A stretch of DNA of 64,000 nucleotides from Hymenobacter chitinivorans DSM 11115 (GTDB lineage: Bacteria; Bacteroidota; Bacteroidia; Cytophagales; Hymenobacteraceae), in assembly GCF_002797555.1 (NCBI RefSeq), contig NZ_PGFA01000003.1, forward strand, positions 620,001 through 684,000. Direction: 5' to 3'. The position numbers and the translations under genes are program-made. Of the stretch, positions 1-8,859 are shown piece by piece. The notes under the pieces were generated by a model. That model saw only the letters and a list, made by a program, of their open reading frames with translations, did no database searches and had not been told where the DNA came from. Positions within the stretch are counted from its first letter, which is position 1. Each line of letters opens with the position of its first letter.

Positions 1-233
1 GCCACGGCAATGCGGATGTCCTCGACCTTGATTTCCTGCTTTTTGCGGTTCGGGTCCGGGGGCGTTGCCGAGATGTTGCCAAACTCGTCCACGTAGGCCA
101 GCATGTCGTCCAGGCTCTGGCCTTTCTTAGCATTCGCCTGGCGTTCCTCCTTGCGGTCGGCCTTATCGTTTTTCTTTTTTAAGCGTTTTTTTTCGTTTTC
201 CTTTTTGCCAAAGGATGCTTGGGATTTCCCCAT
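1..233 (-). CDS. cold-shock domain protein, N-terminal part (runs off window)
   Basis: The start codon is at 233 and the frame stays open to base 1, so only the first 77 residues are visible. They begin MGKSQASFGKKENEKKRLKK, a very lysine-rich stretch, followed by a segment around residues 42-60 with DDMLAYVDEFGNISATPPDP. This layout, a basic tail and then a 'AYVDE.G.I...PPDP' linker, is typical of the roughly 150-residue Bacteroidota cold-shock proteins, where an OB-fold RNA/DNA-binding domain follows. The OB fold itself lies outside the window, so the assignment rests on the N-terminal extension only. An RNA-chaperone role is inferred from the family. Confidence 0.75.
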   Translation of the reverse strand, partial: MGKSQASFGKKENEKKRLKKKNDKADRKEERQANAKKGQSLDDMLAYVDEFGNISATPPDPNRKKQEIKVEDIRIAV

Positions 234-472
234 GTTGGTCTCGGGTTAGGTGATGACTGCGCTTCGCGCCGGGTGAAGATAAGCATCCGGGGGCGGTACG
301 TCGGTGAATATAACATACTACAGCTATATAAAAGCGAAAGTTCAGGACTATTTCCCGATTAATGCGCGGCAAGCTCAACCGCACGGCGGCCAACCCGGGC
401 CCGAACTCCACCGTACAGCGCCCAAGGGCCCGCCCACCGGCCGGCTCTATCTCTCACCTAGTGCACTGAACC

Positions 473-1135
473 ATGAAAAATACCCTGCTTTTGCTTTCCT
501 GCGCGGCCGCCCTGACCCTGGGCTCCTCGTGCAACCGCGACAAAGCCGCCGCCGTGGACGCGGCCCAAACGCCCTCGGCCGACACGGCCGTGGTAGCCGA
601 CAACGACGTAATCTACCGCGACCAGGGCAACCGCGTGGCCGATATGGTTACCACCGACCTGGGCATTACCGACACGGCCCAGGTGCGGCAGGTGCGGCGC
701 GTGTACTACACCCGGGCCCAGCGCCTGGGTGAGCTCAAGTCGCGCTACATCAGCGACACGACCGGGCAGTACGTGGCTACCCGCCAGGTAGATACCGACA
801 CGGACAACGAAATCAAGACCGTGTTTAACGACGAGACCCGCTACAACACTTACCAGAGCAACCGCACGCGCTACTACGGCTCGGGCTACGACGACGGTAC
901 CACGGTAACGACGACCACCGAAACCACCACGACTACGGCCGCCCCGGCCCGCCCCGCCCGCCGCGGTCCACGGATGGTAGAGTACGAGAAAAAGAAAAAC
1001 GGCGAAACCAAGATTGAGTATTCCAACGGCAAAACCGTGAAAATTGACAAGGACGGCGACACCAAAGTGGAGTACCCCAGTGGCACCAAGGTGAAGCGCG
1101 ACGCCGACGACGGTCAGGTGAAAATCAAGCGCTAA
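473..1135 (+). CDS. secreted lipoprotein of unknown function
   Basis: This 220-residue protein opens with a lipoprotein signal, LLSCAAALTLGSSCN, with the lipidation cysteine at residue 20. The middle is Asp/Thr/Arg-rich and of low complexity, with a run of Thr near residues 145-156 (TTTTETTTTT). The C-terminal 50 residues are a short-period hydrophilic repeat (KNGETKIEYSNGKTVKIDKD, then DTKVEYPSGTKVK), resembling beta-strand repeats of cell-wall or biofilm proteins. It should be anchored in a membrane facing the periplasm or surface. I recognise no named family. A clear intrinsic terminator follows at 1156-1187, so it looks like a single-gene transcript. Confidence 0.75.
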   Translation: MKNTLLLLSCAAALTLGSSCNRDKAAAVDAAQTPSADTAVVADNDVIYRDQGNRVADMVTTDLGITDTAQVRQVRRVYYTRAQRLGELKSRYISDTTGQYVATRQVDTDTDNEIKTVFNDETRYNTYQSNRTRYYGSGYDDGTTVTTTTETTTTTAAPARPARRGPRMVEYEKKKNGETKIEYSNGKTVKIDKDGDTKVEYPSGTKVKRDADDGQVKIKR

Positions 1136-1155
1136 GCGCTGGGTTGTGCCTCAGT

Positions 1156-1187
1156 AAAAAGCCCTTGCCAACCGGTGAGGGTTTTTT
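1156..1187 (+). terminator. intrinsic terminator after the lipoprotein gene
   Basis: An 8-bp stem (CCCTTGCC with GGTGAGGG, two G-U pairs) has a 4-nt loop and is flanked by A5 and T6 runs. Confidence 0.75.
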
Positions 1188-1188
1188 G

Positions 1189-1228
1189 TTTTCTTTTAAT
1201 TACGAAATATTTCGTAATTAAAAGAAAA
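1189..1228. promoter_or_regulatory. perfect 40-bp palindrome upstream of the amidohydrolase gene
   Basis: All 20 base pairs about the axis at 1208/1209 are complementary. The core is TTACGAAATATTTCGTAA inside A/T-rich arms. It lies just after a complete terminator and 55 bp before the amidohydrolase start codon, so it is better explained as an operator for a dimeric repressor (MarR/TetR-like spacing) than as a second terminator. The half-site TATTTCGTAA recurs at 39801-39810. Confidence 0.55.
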
Positions 1229-1283
1229 GCTGAATATTGCCGAAGGTGTATACTTTAACCTTTCCATCCTCCAGCTTAGCCTG

Positions 1284-3272
1284 ATGAAAGCCTATCCGTT
1301 CCTACTGGTCCTGCTGGGCGGGGCCCCGGCCCTGGCCCAAACTACCGCCCCACTAGCCCCGGCCGACAGCGGCACGTTTGTGCTCCACAAGTTTGAGCAG
1401 CCCATCGGCAAGGAAACCTACCGCCTGACCCGCACCGCCCAGCAGCTGACCTACGACGTGAGTTTCAAGTTCGTGGATCGGGGCTCCCCGGTACCGCTGC
1501 GGGCCCGGCTCGTGGTGACACCCACTTACGAGCCCCTGCGCCTGGCCGTGAAAGGTCGCACCTCCCGCATGTCGACCATCAACGACTCCATCGAAATCCG
1601 CCGGGGCCAAGCTTACGTGCGGGTAGACGACAAGGTGACGACTAGGGCCGCTCCCGAGGGCAGCTTTCCGGTGGCGGGCTACTCGCCGGGCACGGGCCAG
1701 ATGCTGCTGTTGCGCTACTGGCAGCAGCACGGCCGGCCCGCCAGTATTGCCACTCTACCCTCAGGCAGCGTGCAGATCAGCCGGGACGGGCAGGACACGC
1801 TTACGTTTCAGAATAAGCCCCTGGTGCTGGAGCGCTACGTCATCAAAGGGCTGGTGTGGGGCAACGAGCTGCTCTGGACCGACCAGCAGGGCCGTCTGAT
1901 GTGCATCATTACCAACGACGCCGAGGGCGACAAGCTCGAAATGATGTGGCAGCCCTACGAAAGCCTGTTGCCCACGCTTATTGGGCGGGCGGCGGGCCAC
2001 GGCATGCGCCTGTTTACGGCCGAGGCCGGGGGGCAAGCCGCCGGGAAGGGCAAAGCCGTGCTGGCCATCAGCGGCGGGGCGGTGCTCGACGTAGTGACGG
2101 GTAAGCGGCTGCCCAACCAGGTGGTGCTCATCGAAAAAGGGAAGATTACCAAGATTGGGGCCGTGGGCCAGGTGAAAGTGCCCCGCGGGGCCGATGTAAT
2201 TCAGGCGGCCGGCCAAACCCTGGTGCCGGGCCTGTGGGACATGCACGCCCACTTTCAGCAGGCCGAGTGGGGCCCCGCCTACCTGGCCGCCGGCGTGACG
2301 ACCGTGCGCGACTGTGGCAACGAGTTTAGCTACATCAACGCCATTGAGCAGGCCATCAACTCGGGCAAGGGCGTGGGGCCGCGCATTCTCAAGGCCGGCA
2401 TCATCGACGGCAGCGGGCAGCGGCCCCTGGGCATCGTGCGGGCCGATACGCCGGCTGAAGCTGTGCAGGCCGTGCAGAAGTATAAGGCCAACGGCTTCGT
2501 GCAAATCAAGCTCTACAGCTCCCTCAAGCCCGACATCGTGCAGGCCATCTGCGCCGAAGCCCACCGCCAGGGCCTGACCGTGACGGGCCATATCCCCGAC
2601 GGCATGAATATCTACCAGGGCGTGCGGGCCGGCATGGACCAAGTGAACCACCTGCCCTACGTGGGCTCGGTACTCAAGCGCAACGCCGACCGGTCGTACA
2701 ACTTCACGGACACGACCAGCCTGCGGGCCTTCCGGTTCTTGAAGGAGCATCACACCGTCATTGACCCCACCCTGGGCGTCTACGAAATGATGGGCCGCTC
2801 GACCCAGGACGACATTACCGCCCTGGAGCCGGCCTTCAATAAGCTGCCCCAGCCCCTGCAGGCCCTGTTTATCAGCATGGGCGCCGACCCCAAGGAAGTG
2901 GCTGGGTTCAAGCCCCAGTTTCTGAGTTTGGTGAAGCTGGTGAAGGTGCTCTACGACAACGGTATAACCATCGTGGCCGGCACCGACATGGTATTTCCCG
3001 GCACCAGCATCGACCGGGAGCTGGAGCTTTACGTGCAGGCCGGCCTCACGCCCCTGCAGGCCCTGCAAACGGCTACCATCACTCCGGCTAGAGTCATGAA
3101 GCAGGATAAGCAGAGCGGCTCCATCGAAGTCGGCAAGCAGGCCGACCTGGTGCTGGTGGAAGGCAACCCGCTGGAGCAGATTCAGAACCTGCGCCGGGTG
3201 AAGCTGGTAGTAAAAGACGGCCGCCCTTACGACCCGGCCGCCATGCGCAAACTGGCCGGCTACCAGCAGTAG
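1284..3272 (+). CDS. secreted amidohydrolase-family metal hydrolase
   Basis: This 662-residue protein starts with a signal peptide (MKAYPFLLVLLGGAPALAQ). Residues about 25-235 form a beta-rich N-terminal module without a name I can give. Residues about 255-650 are an amidohydrolase/imidazolonepropionase-like domain. It has the metal-binding HxH in WDMHAHF (H321, H323), the strand VTGHIPDG and the late aspartate in VAGTDM. The C-terminus closes with the usual GSIEVGKQADLVLVEGNP. Related enzymes cleave cyclic amides or peptide-like bonds in the periplasm; the substrate is unknown. Its 3' end meets the convergent hydrolase gene with an 11-bp gap. A 40-bp palindrome precedes it. Confidence 0.85.
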   Translation: MKAYPFLLVLLGGAPALAQTTAPLAPADSGTFVLHKFEQPIGKETYRLTRTAQQLTYDVSFKFVDRGSPVPLRARLVVTPTYEPLRLAVKGRTSRMSTINDSIEIRRGQAYVRVDDKVTTRAAPEGSFPVAGYSPGTGQMLLLRYWQQHGRPASIATLPSGSVQISRDGQDTLTFQNKPLVLERYVIKGLVWGNELLWTDQQGRLMCIITNDAEGDKLEMMWQPYESLLPTLIGRAAGHGMRLFTAEAGGQAAGKGKAVLAISGGAVLDVVTGKRLPNQVVLIEKGKITKIGAVGQVKVPRGADVIQAAGQTLVPGLWDMHAHFQQAEWGPAYLAAGVTTVRDCGNEFSYINAIEQAINSGKGVGPRILKAGIIDGSGQRPLGIVRADTPAEAVQAVQKYKANGFVQIKLYSSLKPDIVQAICAEAHRQGLTVTGHIPDGMNIYQGVRAGMDQVNHLPYVGSVLKRNADRSYNFTDTTSLRAFRFLKEHHTVIDPTLGVYEMMGRSTQDDITALEPAFNKLPQPLQALFISMGADPKEVAGFKPQFLSLVKLVKVLYDNGITIVAGTDMVFPGTSIDRELELYVQAGLTPLQALQTATITPARVMKQDKQSGSIEVGKQADLVLVEGNPLEQIQNLRRVKLVVKDGRPYDPAAMRKLAGYQQ

Positions 3273-3283
3273 CCGGGCGGGCT

Positions 3284-4621
3284 TCAGGCCTTTTGCTGCT
3301 CATCGAGCCAGCGCACGATGACGCGCATAAAGTCGAAGTTCTTTTCCGGGTTGGGCGCCTCGCTCAGCTCCAGGCTTTCTTTGGGCGTGCGGGCCTTGGT
3401 GAAGAAATGGTCCACCTCGGGCAGCTTCCGGAACTGGGCCTGGCCGGGGTGGGCCCGGTTCACGATGTCAAGAATGAGCTGGTGGTCTTCGTCGTAGGAA
3501 ACGAAGTCGGCCTCGCCGCGCAGGGCCAGCACCCGGGTGTTGAGGCTTTGCCAGGCCGCGGCCAGGTTGGTTTCTTCCCACTGCTGCATGTAGCGGTAGC
3601 TCTGCGGAAAGTTAATCAGGTCCCGGGCCTGCGGATATTTGGCCACCACCTGCTCGGGCGTCTGCTTGTCGGTGAGCAGCAGGTGCAGGGCCGCGGCCAA
3701 TACTTGCTGGCGGCTGGAAATTGAGTCGTAGGCCAGGCCGCGCAGCTCGGCCTGGCGGCGGGCATTCTGGAGCTGGTACTCGATGAAGTTGCGGCTGGCC
3801 GTACCGTAGACCACCACGCCCCTGAGGTTTTCGCCCTGGGCCACCACCGGCGCCATGATGCCCCCGATGCTGAAGCCGGTGATAAACACGTTCTGCTGGT
3901 CCACGAAGGGCAGCTGCCGGATGGCCGCCAGCCCGGCCTTGTAGCCGCTGGCTTCGGCCCGAAAATCCGACTCCGGACAGGGCGTGCCCTTACTGTCGCC
4001 CATGCCGGTTTTGTCGACGCGCATCGTGGCGTAGCCGTGGCGGGACAGGGAGTCGATGATACGGTTGGTGACGTCGGCGCGGTTCAGGGGATTATCCACC
4101 GAAAAACAGCCCACGCCCTGAATGAAGAGCACCATCGGGACCTTGGGCTTGCTTGCGCCAGTGGGCCGGGTAATGATGGTGCGCAGCTGGTTGGGCCCGG
4201 CCGTGACGCTGGAATACTGAACCTGGTAAAACGGGCTGGTTTCGGTGGGGAAAGCCTTGAACCTGACCTGCTGCCGGATTTTGCGGCCGTTGCGCAGTAC
4301 CACGAACGGAACTTTGTCGCCGACCTTGTACTGCTTGAGCTGGCCCACAAACTCGCCCACGTTGGCCCCCACTTCGGTAGCGCCCATTTTCAGGATGACG
4401 TCATTGGCCCGCAGCCCGGCGGCCTGGGCCGAAGACCCCGGCCGCACGCCGCGCACCAGGATGCCGTTGCGGGTGGGCAGCTGGTAGCGCCGCTGGATAC
4501 TGTCGGTGGTAATGCCCTGCAAATCGATGCCGACGAACACGCGGCGGGGCAGCTGCTGGGCCCGGAGGCGCGGCGCGGCCAGGGTCAGGGCAAACAAGAG
4601 AAGGAGTACCCGAATTTTCAT
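3284..4621 (-). CDS. secreted PDZ-domain alpha/beta hydrolase
   Basis: I start at 4621 (MKIRVLLLLFALTLAAPRLR), which gives a signal peptide and 445 residues; the frame also extends upstream but without secretion features. Residues about 45-125 form a PDZ domain (NGILVRGVRPGSSAQAAGL, DVILKMGA). The rest is an alpha/beta-hydrolase: VLFIQGVGCFS, a nucleophile elbow ITGFSIGG and a late histidine in EVDHFF. This PDZ plus hydrolase layout is found in Bacteroidota peptidase or esterase-like secreted proteins; the substrate is not predictable. It is transcribed convergently with the amidohydrolase and divergently from the pectate lyase. Confidence 0.8.
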   Translation of the reverse strand: MKIRVLLLLFALTLAAPRLRAQQLPRRVFVGIDLQGITTDSIQRRYQLPTRNGILVRGVRPGSSAQAAGLRANDVILKMGATEVGANVGEFVGQLKQYKVGDKVPFVVLRNGRKIRQQVRFKAFPTETSPFYQVQYSSVTAGPNQLRTIITRPTGASKPKVPMVLFIQGVGCFSVDNPLNRADVTNRIIDSLSRHGYATMRVDKTGMGDSKGTPCPESDFRAEASGYKAGLAAIRQLPFVDQQNVFITGFSIGGIMAPVVAQGENLRGVVVYGTASRNFIEYQLQNARRQAELRGLAYDSISSRQQVLAAALHLLLTDKQTPEQVVAKYPQARDLINFPQSYRYMQQWEETNLAAAWQSLNTRVLALRGEADFVSYDEDHQLILDIVNRAHPGQAQFRKLPEVDHFFTKARTPKESLELSEAPNPEKNFDFMRVIVRWLDEQQKA

Positions 4622-4877
4622 GGGAGCAGCGGAGAAAGGTGAAAAACGGCTTATACATCCCAAAAGAGCAATATAGTCCCGCCGGGTTGCAGCACCTCCC
4701 CCGATTATGTGAGTCCCGGGCCCCGCGGCGCCGACCGGCAACGTTGCCGACATCGTTTGCATAAAGAAATACGGCCCGCGACTGCAGCCCGGTCCCGCAA
4801 TTGGGTAATATCAGGGTGCGGTACCGGCTGTGCGCCAGAATTTTCCGCCGCTCTTCGTCCCGACAACCCACCACACG

Positions 4878-6347
4878 ATGTTCCCACGCATTTCGAAAAA
4901 CCAGCTGAATAACTTTCGCTACGCCGCCGCGGCCACTCTGCTGACTACGGCCGTGCTGGCCGGCCCGGCCCGGGCCCAGCAGCTGGCTTTTCCCGGGGCC
5001 GAAGGGGCGGGGCGCTTCACCTCGGGCGGCCGGGGTACCAAGCAGCAGCCCACCACGGTCTTCGAAGTGACCAGCCTGAATGACGACCGGCAGCCGGGCA
5101 GCCTGCGCTACGCCCTGAGCCAGCCGGCGGCGGCCCGCACGGTGGTGTTCCGGGTGTCGGGCACCATTCACCTGGCTTCCCCGCTGGTCATCGACAAAAG
5201 CAACACCACCATTGCCGGCCAAACCGCGCCCGGGGCCGGTATCTGCTTGGCCGATTACCCGGTGAGCCTCAAGGCCAGCAACGTCATCGTGCGCTTCGTG
5301 CGCTTCCGCATGGGCGACAAAAACCAGAACCAGGGCTTCGTGGACGGGGCCGGGGGCGACGATGCCTTTGGGGGCGGCATGCGCCAGAAGCACCTCATCA
5401 TCGACCATTGCTCGATGAGCTGGAGCACCGACGAGGCCTTTTCGGTGTACGAGTGCGACAGTACGACGCTGCAGTGGAACCTGATCAGCGAGCCACTCAA
5501 CTATTCCTACCACTTTGAGAAGGGGGATAAGGACTTCGAGCGGCACGGGTTCGGGGGCATCTGGGGCGGGCAGCACAGCACGATGCACCACAACCTGTTT
5601 GCCAGCTGCAACAACCGCACACCCCGCTTCAACGGCAGCCGCTACACCCACGCGGCCGGCTACGAAAACTGCGACTTCCGCAACAACGTCATCTACAACT
5701 GGGGCGAAAACAACGTGTACGCCGGCGAGGGCGGCAACTACAACATCGTGGGCAACTACTACAAATACGGCCCCAACACCAAGGAAAGCGTGAAGGCCCG
5801 GGTGCTGAACCCCTACAAGATTACCGACGGCAAAAACCCGCTGCCCTACGGCAAATTCTACCTCGCCGGCAACTACTCCGACGCCAGCGCCGAGGTGACG
5901 CGCCACAACTGGCGGGGCGTGACGATGAACAACGGCTCGGCCGCCGACACTGTGCTGGCTAAAGTAGACGCACCCTTCAACCTGGGCCCCGTCGTTACCC
6001 AAACCGCCCAGCAGGCCTACGAAGCCGTGCTGCAAGGTGCCGGCGCCATCCGTCCCGAGCGCGACACCCTCGACCAGCGCATCGTGCGGGATGTGCGCCG
6101 CCGCACCGGCCGTATCATCGACGTGCAGGGTGGCTACGCCCACGGCACGCCCTACAGCGTTTCGCAACAAGCCTGGCCCGAGCTCAAGGCCCAGCCCGCC
6201 CCCGCCGATACCGACCACGACGGCATGCCCGACGCCTGGGAAACCAAGCAGAAGCTGAACCCGAAAGACGCCGCCGACCGGAGCAAAACCGGCGCAAACG
6301 GCTACACCATGCTGGAAGTGTACCTCAACAGCCTGGTAGGCAAGTAA
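4878..6347 (+). CDS. secreted pectate lyase, polysaccharide lyase family 1 type
   Basis: The start is placed at 4878 because a signal peptide follows (RYAAAATLLTTAVLAGPARA), giving 489 residues. The mature protein opens with AFPGAEGAGRFTSGGRG and continues with FEVTSLNDDRQPGSLRYAL, TIAGQTAPGAG and VIVRFVRFRMGD. These are the signatures of the Bacteroidota PL1 right-handed beta-helix lyases that cleave polygalacturonate by beta-elimination. The C-terminus carries a calcium-binding-like segment, DTDHDGMPDAWE. There is no T9SS domain and no SusC/SusD pair nearby, so this is an orphan rather than part of a polysaccharide utilisation locus. Confidence 0.9.
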   Translation: MFPRISKNQLNNFRYAAAATLLTTAVLAGPARAQQLAFPGAEGAGRFTSGGRGTKQQPTTVFEVTSLNDDRQPGSLRYALSQPAAARTVVFRVSGTIHLASPLVIDKSNTTIAGQTAPGAGICLADYPVSLKASNVIVRFVRFRMGDKNQNQGFVDGAGGDDAFGGGMRQKHLIIDHCSMSWSTDEAFSVYECDSTTLQWNLISEPLNYSYHFEKGDKDFERHGFGGIWGGQHSTMHHNLFASCNNRTPRFNGSRYTHAAGYENCDFRNNVIYNWGENNVYAGEGGNYNIVGNYYKYGPNTKESVKARVLNPYKITDGKNPLPYGKFYLAGNYSDASAEVTRHNWRGVTMNNGSAADTVLAKVDAPFNLGPVVTQTAQQAYEAVLQGAGAIRPERDTLDQRIVRDVRRRTGRIIDVQGGYAHGTPYSVSQQAWPELKAQPAPADTDHDGMPDAWETKQKLNPKDAADRSKTGANGYTMLEVYLNSLVGK

Positions 6348-6463
6348 GGCCGGCAAGCGTCAGGATGACAGAGGAAACAACGCCAGCCCGCCGGATTATT
6401 CAACTCTGCGTTGTCGCCTGATGCGCTTGGTATAACGTGCGGCCTATACCGTCGTGCGCCAGG

Positions 6464-7168
6464 CTACTTCTTGAAAAAGGCCAGCAGATCGGCTTTGTGG
6501 GAGTTACCGATGGGAATGTAGGTGCCGTCGTTGAGAACCACGTTTTCGGGCTGCAGCAGCTTGATGTGGGCCACGGCCACGATAAAGGAGCGGTGCACCC
6601 GCAGAAACGCCGCCCCCAGGGTTTCGACCATTTCCTTCATCGTCTGGTGCAGCAGGTAGGTTTTGCTGCTGGTCACGATCTTGACGTAGTCCTTGCAGCC
6701 CTCCACGTACACGATTTCGCGGTGGCTGACTTTGAGCAGGCCCTGCCGCTCTTTCACCAGCAGGAATTTTTCCTCGTCGGAGTCGGCCTGAGGCACGGGC
6801 TGCACGGCGGGCAGGCGGGAAATGGCCTTCATGAACCGCTCGTAGCTGAAGGGCTTGAGCAAATAGTCGAGAATATCCAGCTCGTAGCCCTCGTAGGCAT
6901 ATTCGCGGTAGGCCGTGGTGAGCACCGTTTTGGGCGGGTTCTGCATCGTTTTGAGGAAGTGCAGACCCGTAATCAGCGGCATTTCGATGTCCAGAAACAT
7001 CAAATCCACGGGGTGCTGGAGCAGGTGGTCGTGGGCTTCCATGGCGTTGCGGCAGGTACCGGCCAACGTCAGACCCGGCGTTTGGCCAATAAACTGGGTG
7101 AGTACTTGGTGGGCTAGGGGCTCGTCGTCCACAATCAGGCAGCGGACGGGGGCAGGCGTGTTGGTCAT
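6464..7168 (-). CDS. LytTR-family response regulator
   Basis: This 234-residue protein has an N-terminal receiver domain with acidic pocket VDDEP, phospho-acceptor D60 in MFLDIEMP, and the conserved TA and K (TTAYREYAYEGY, DYLLKPFSYERF). Residues about 130-230 form a LytTR DNA-binding domain (FLLVKERQGLLKVSHREIVY, then LRVHRSFIVAVAHI). LytTR regulators bind direct repeats spaced about 21 bp, which matches the repeats at 9982-10059. It is the third gene of a kinase, peptidase, regulator series on this strand, so the kinase at 8860-9930 is its likely partner. Confidence 0.92.
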   Translation of the reverse strand: MTNTPAPVRCLIVDDEPLAHQVLTQFIGQTPGLTLAGTCRNAMEAHDHLLQHPVDLMFLDIEMPLITGLHFLKTMQNPPKTVLTTAYREYAYEGYELDILDYLLKPFSYERFMKAISRLPAVQPVPQADSDEEKFLLVKERQGLLKVSHREIVYVEGCKDYVKIVTSSKTYLLHQTMKEMVETLGAAFLRVHRSFIVAVAHIKLLQPENVVLNDGTYIPIGNSHKADLLAFFKK

Positions 7169-7247
7169 AGTTGCAAATACAGAAATTAAGAAAAGGTAGC
7201 AGTGCTCGTGAGTTGGCTTCGAGGATTGTAGCGGTAAGTGGGCCGGA

Positions 7248-8708
7248 CTACCGCAGCAGCAGCGGCAACTGCGTGAGAATGGCGTCGGTGCGGGTGGCTA
7301 CCTGCAGCGGGGTCGGGACGACCACTCGGTTGGGCTGCACGCCCCGGCCCGGCTGTGGTTTGGGGCAGGCTGTGAGGAGGCGAAAGTGCGGCAGCTGCAG
7401 CACCAGGTGGGTCTGGGGCAGCTCCAGCCGCGAGATGGTGCCGCCGCTGAGGCCCGCTTCCGCCCCGCCGCTTTCCTCGCCCAGAATGACCACGCGGCGC
7501 TGGGCCCGCAGACTGGCCGCCAGGTTGGAAGCCGCCGAAAACGTGCCCCCATCCACCAGCAGCACCACCTGGCCCCGGAAGTAGCGGCCCCGGTAGGGAT
7601 GCTGCACGCCCACGGTGGCCGCGGCAAAGCCGAAGCGGCCATCGGGCAGGCGCTTGACCAGCGTCGTATCAAAGTAGGCCGCCTGGCTCGGGTCGGGTTG
7701 CATAAACGAGGGTAGCCGAACGGGGGCCAGGGCGCTTTGGGTGAGCACAAAGTCGGATTTGAGCAGGTACTTGAGCAAATCCACGGCAATGGCGTTGTTG
7801 CCGCCCGGGTTGCCCCGCAAGTCCACCACCAGCCGCTTGGTGCGGCGCTGAGCCAGCTCGGCAAAAAGCGCCGCGTGGAAGGTTTGGTAGTCATCGGCCT
7901 CGTCGTAGCTGAAGCTGCTGATGCGCAGCACGGCCGTGGCGGGCAGCGCCGCGGGGTAGCGCACCGACCGTAACTTGGCCAACCGGCGCGCCTGCGCCTC
8001 CCCGGGGCTCAGCGCCGGGCCGGCAGGCTGGGCGGGCGCACTGGGCCGGGGCTGCGGGGTTAGGAGCTGCTCGTGGCCGGTACTGTCGCGCACGAGCAAG
8101 GGGTAGGCCGGCTTGGCCTCGTAGCAGCTCCAGTAGTATTCGTCGAAGAAGCCGGCTTCCAGCTCGTGGTCCTGAAAACCGGTGCCGTAGCCATCGGCGG
8201 AAATAAGGGCCCGCAGGCGGGCCAGGACTTCCGGGCTGGGGTGGCCGTCCAGGGTCAGGATTTCCGTACCGGGCCGCAGCTCCGGCGCCGTGCTTTGGTT
8301 TTCAACGACGAACAGGCGGTTTTGGCGGATAGCCACGGAAAAGGGAAAGTAGGGGTGGGGCTGCCGGCGAAACCAGGTGCGGTAAGCCGCCGAATGCTGC
8401 ACGCGGGTGTGGCCGCAACGCACCTGCGCCACCAGGGTCTGCAAGATCTTCCAGTACTCGGGCTCGGTCATGGGGTGCGTAAGGGCGGCCGCCGCGCGGG
8501 CGAAGGCGCGGTGTAGCGAGTCGGGACTCGTGTACCAGTACAGGCCCGGGTGCGCCTCTTCCAGGGCCCGGCGCAGGTAGGTCAAATCACTTTGCAGCTG
8601 CGCCACCGGGTAGGTCTGGGCGGGGTTGTAGGCCGCGGGCGGAGCCGATTGGGCCCGGGCTCCGACAGTTATCAGGCAGAGCGTAAGCACGAGCAGCAAC
8701 GTTTTCAT
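7248..8708 (-). CDS. secreted S41-family serine peptidase
   Basis: This 486-residue protein has a signal peptide ending ARAQ at residue 20. Residues 35-120 are an all-helical N-domain with the G-H-T motif of the family (VRCGHTRV). Residues 255-440 are the tail-specific-protease fold: VVDLRGNPGGN and the nucleophile S391 in DGGTFSAASN. No clear PDZ domain is visible. Family members are periplasmic or secreted proteases. The gene lies between the kinase and the LytTR regulator genes of one two-component system, 150 bp and 79 bp away, which suggests it acts in or is controlled by that signalling pathway. Confidence 0.87.
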   Translation of the reverse strand: MKTLLLVLTLCLITVGARAQSAPPAAYNPAQTYPVAQLQSDLTYLRRALEEAHPGLYWYTSPDSLHRAFARAAAALTHPMTEPEYWKILQTLVAQVRCGHTRVQHSAAYRTWFRRQPHPYFPFSVAIRQNRLFVVENQSTAPELRPGTEILTLDGHPSPEVLARLRALISADGYGTGFQDHELEAGFFDEYYWSCYEAKPAYPLLVRDSTGHEQLLTPQPRPSAPAQPAGPALSPGEAQARRLAKLRSVRYPAALPATAVLRISSFSYDEADDYQTFHAALFAELAQRRTKRLVVDLRGNPGGNNAIAVDLLKYLLKSDFVLTQSALAPVRLPSFMQPDPSQAAYFDTTLVKRLPDGRFGFAAATVGVQHPYRGRYFRGQVVLLVDGGTFSAASNLAASLRAQRRVVILGEESGGAEAGLSGGTISRLELPQTHLVLQLPHFRLLTACPKPQPGRGVQPNRVVVPTPLQVATRTDAILTQLPLLLR

Positions 8709-8859
8709 AAAGCTGATTTACAAGTTTCTGCCAAAGAAACGGCCGCACTTTATGAGTTACACGAAAAGTTTCGTAGTTGTGGTATTTGGTGCTATAACCC
8801 GTGTTTCTCCTCGCCAGCGCCAGGGACTATTACCCGGCTGCCGATCCGCCAGCCTGGTC

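Noticed and set aside
4401..6356. 651-codon open frame on the minus strand
   Set aside because: It lies antisense to the hydrolase and pectate lyase genes, has no domain-like motifs and is His/Val/Gly-rich, as expected for an antisense shadow of GC-rich genes.
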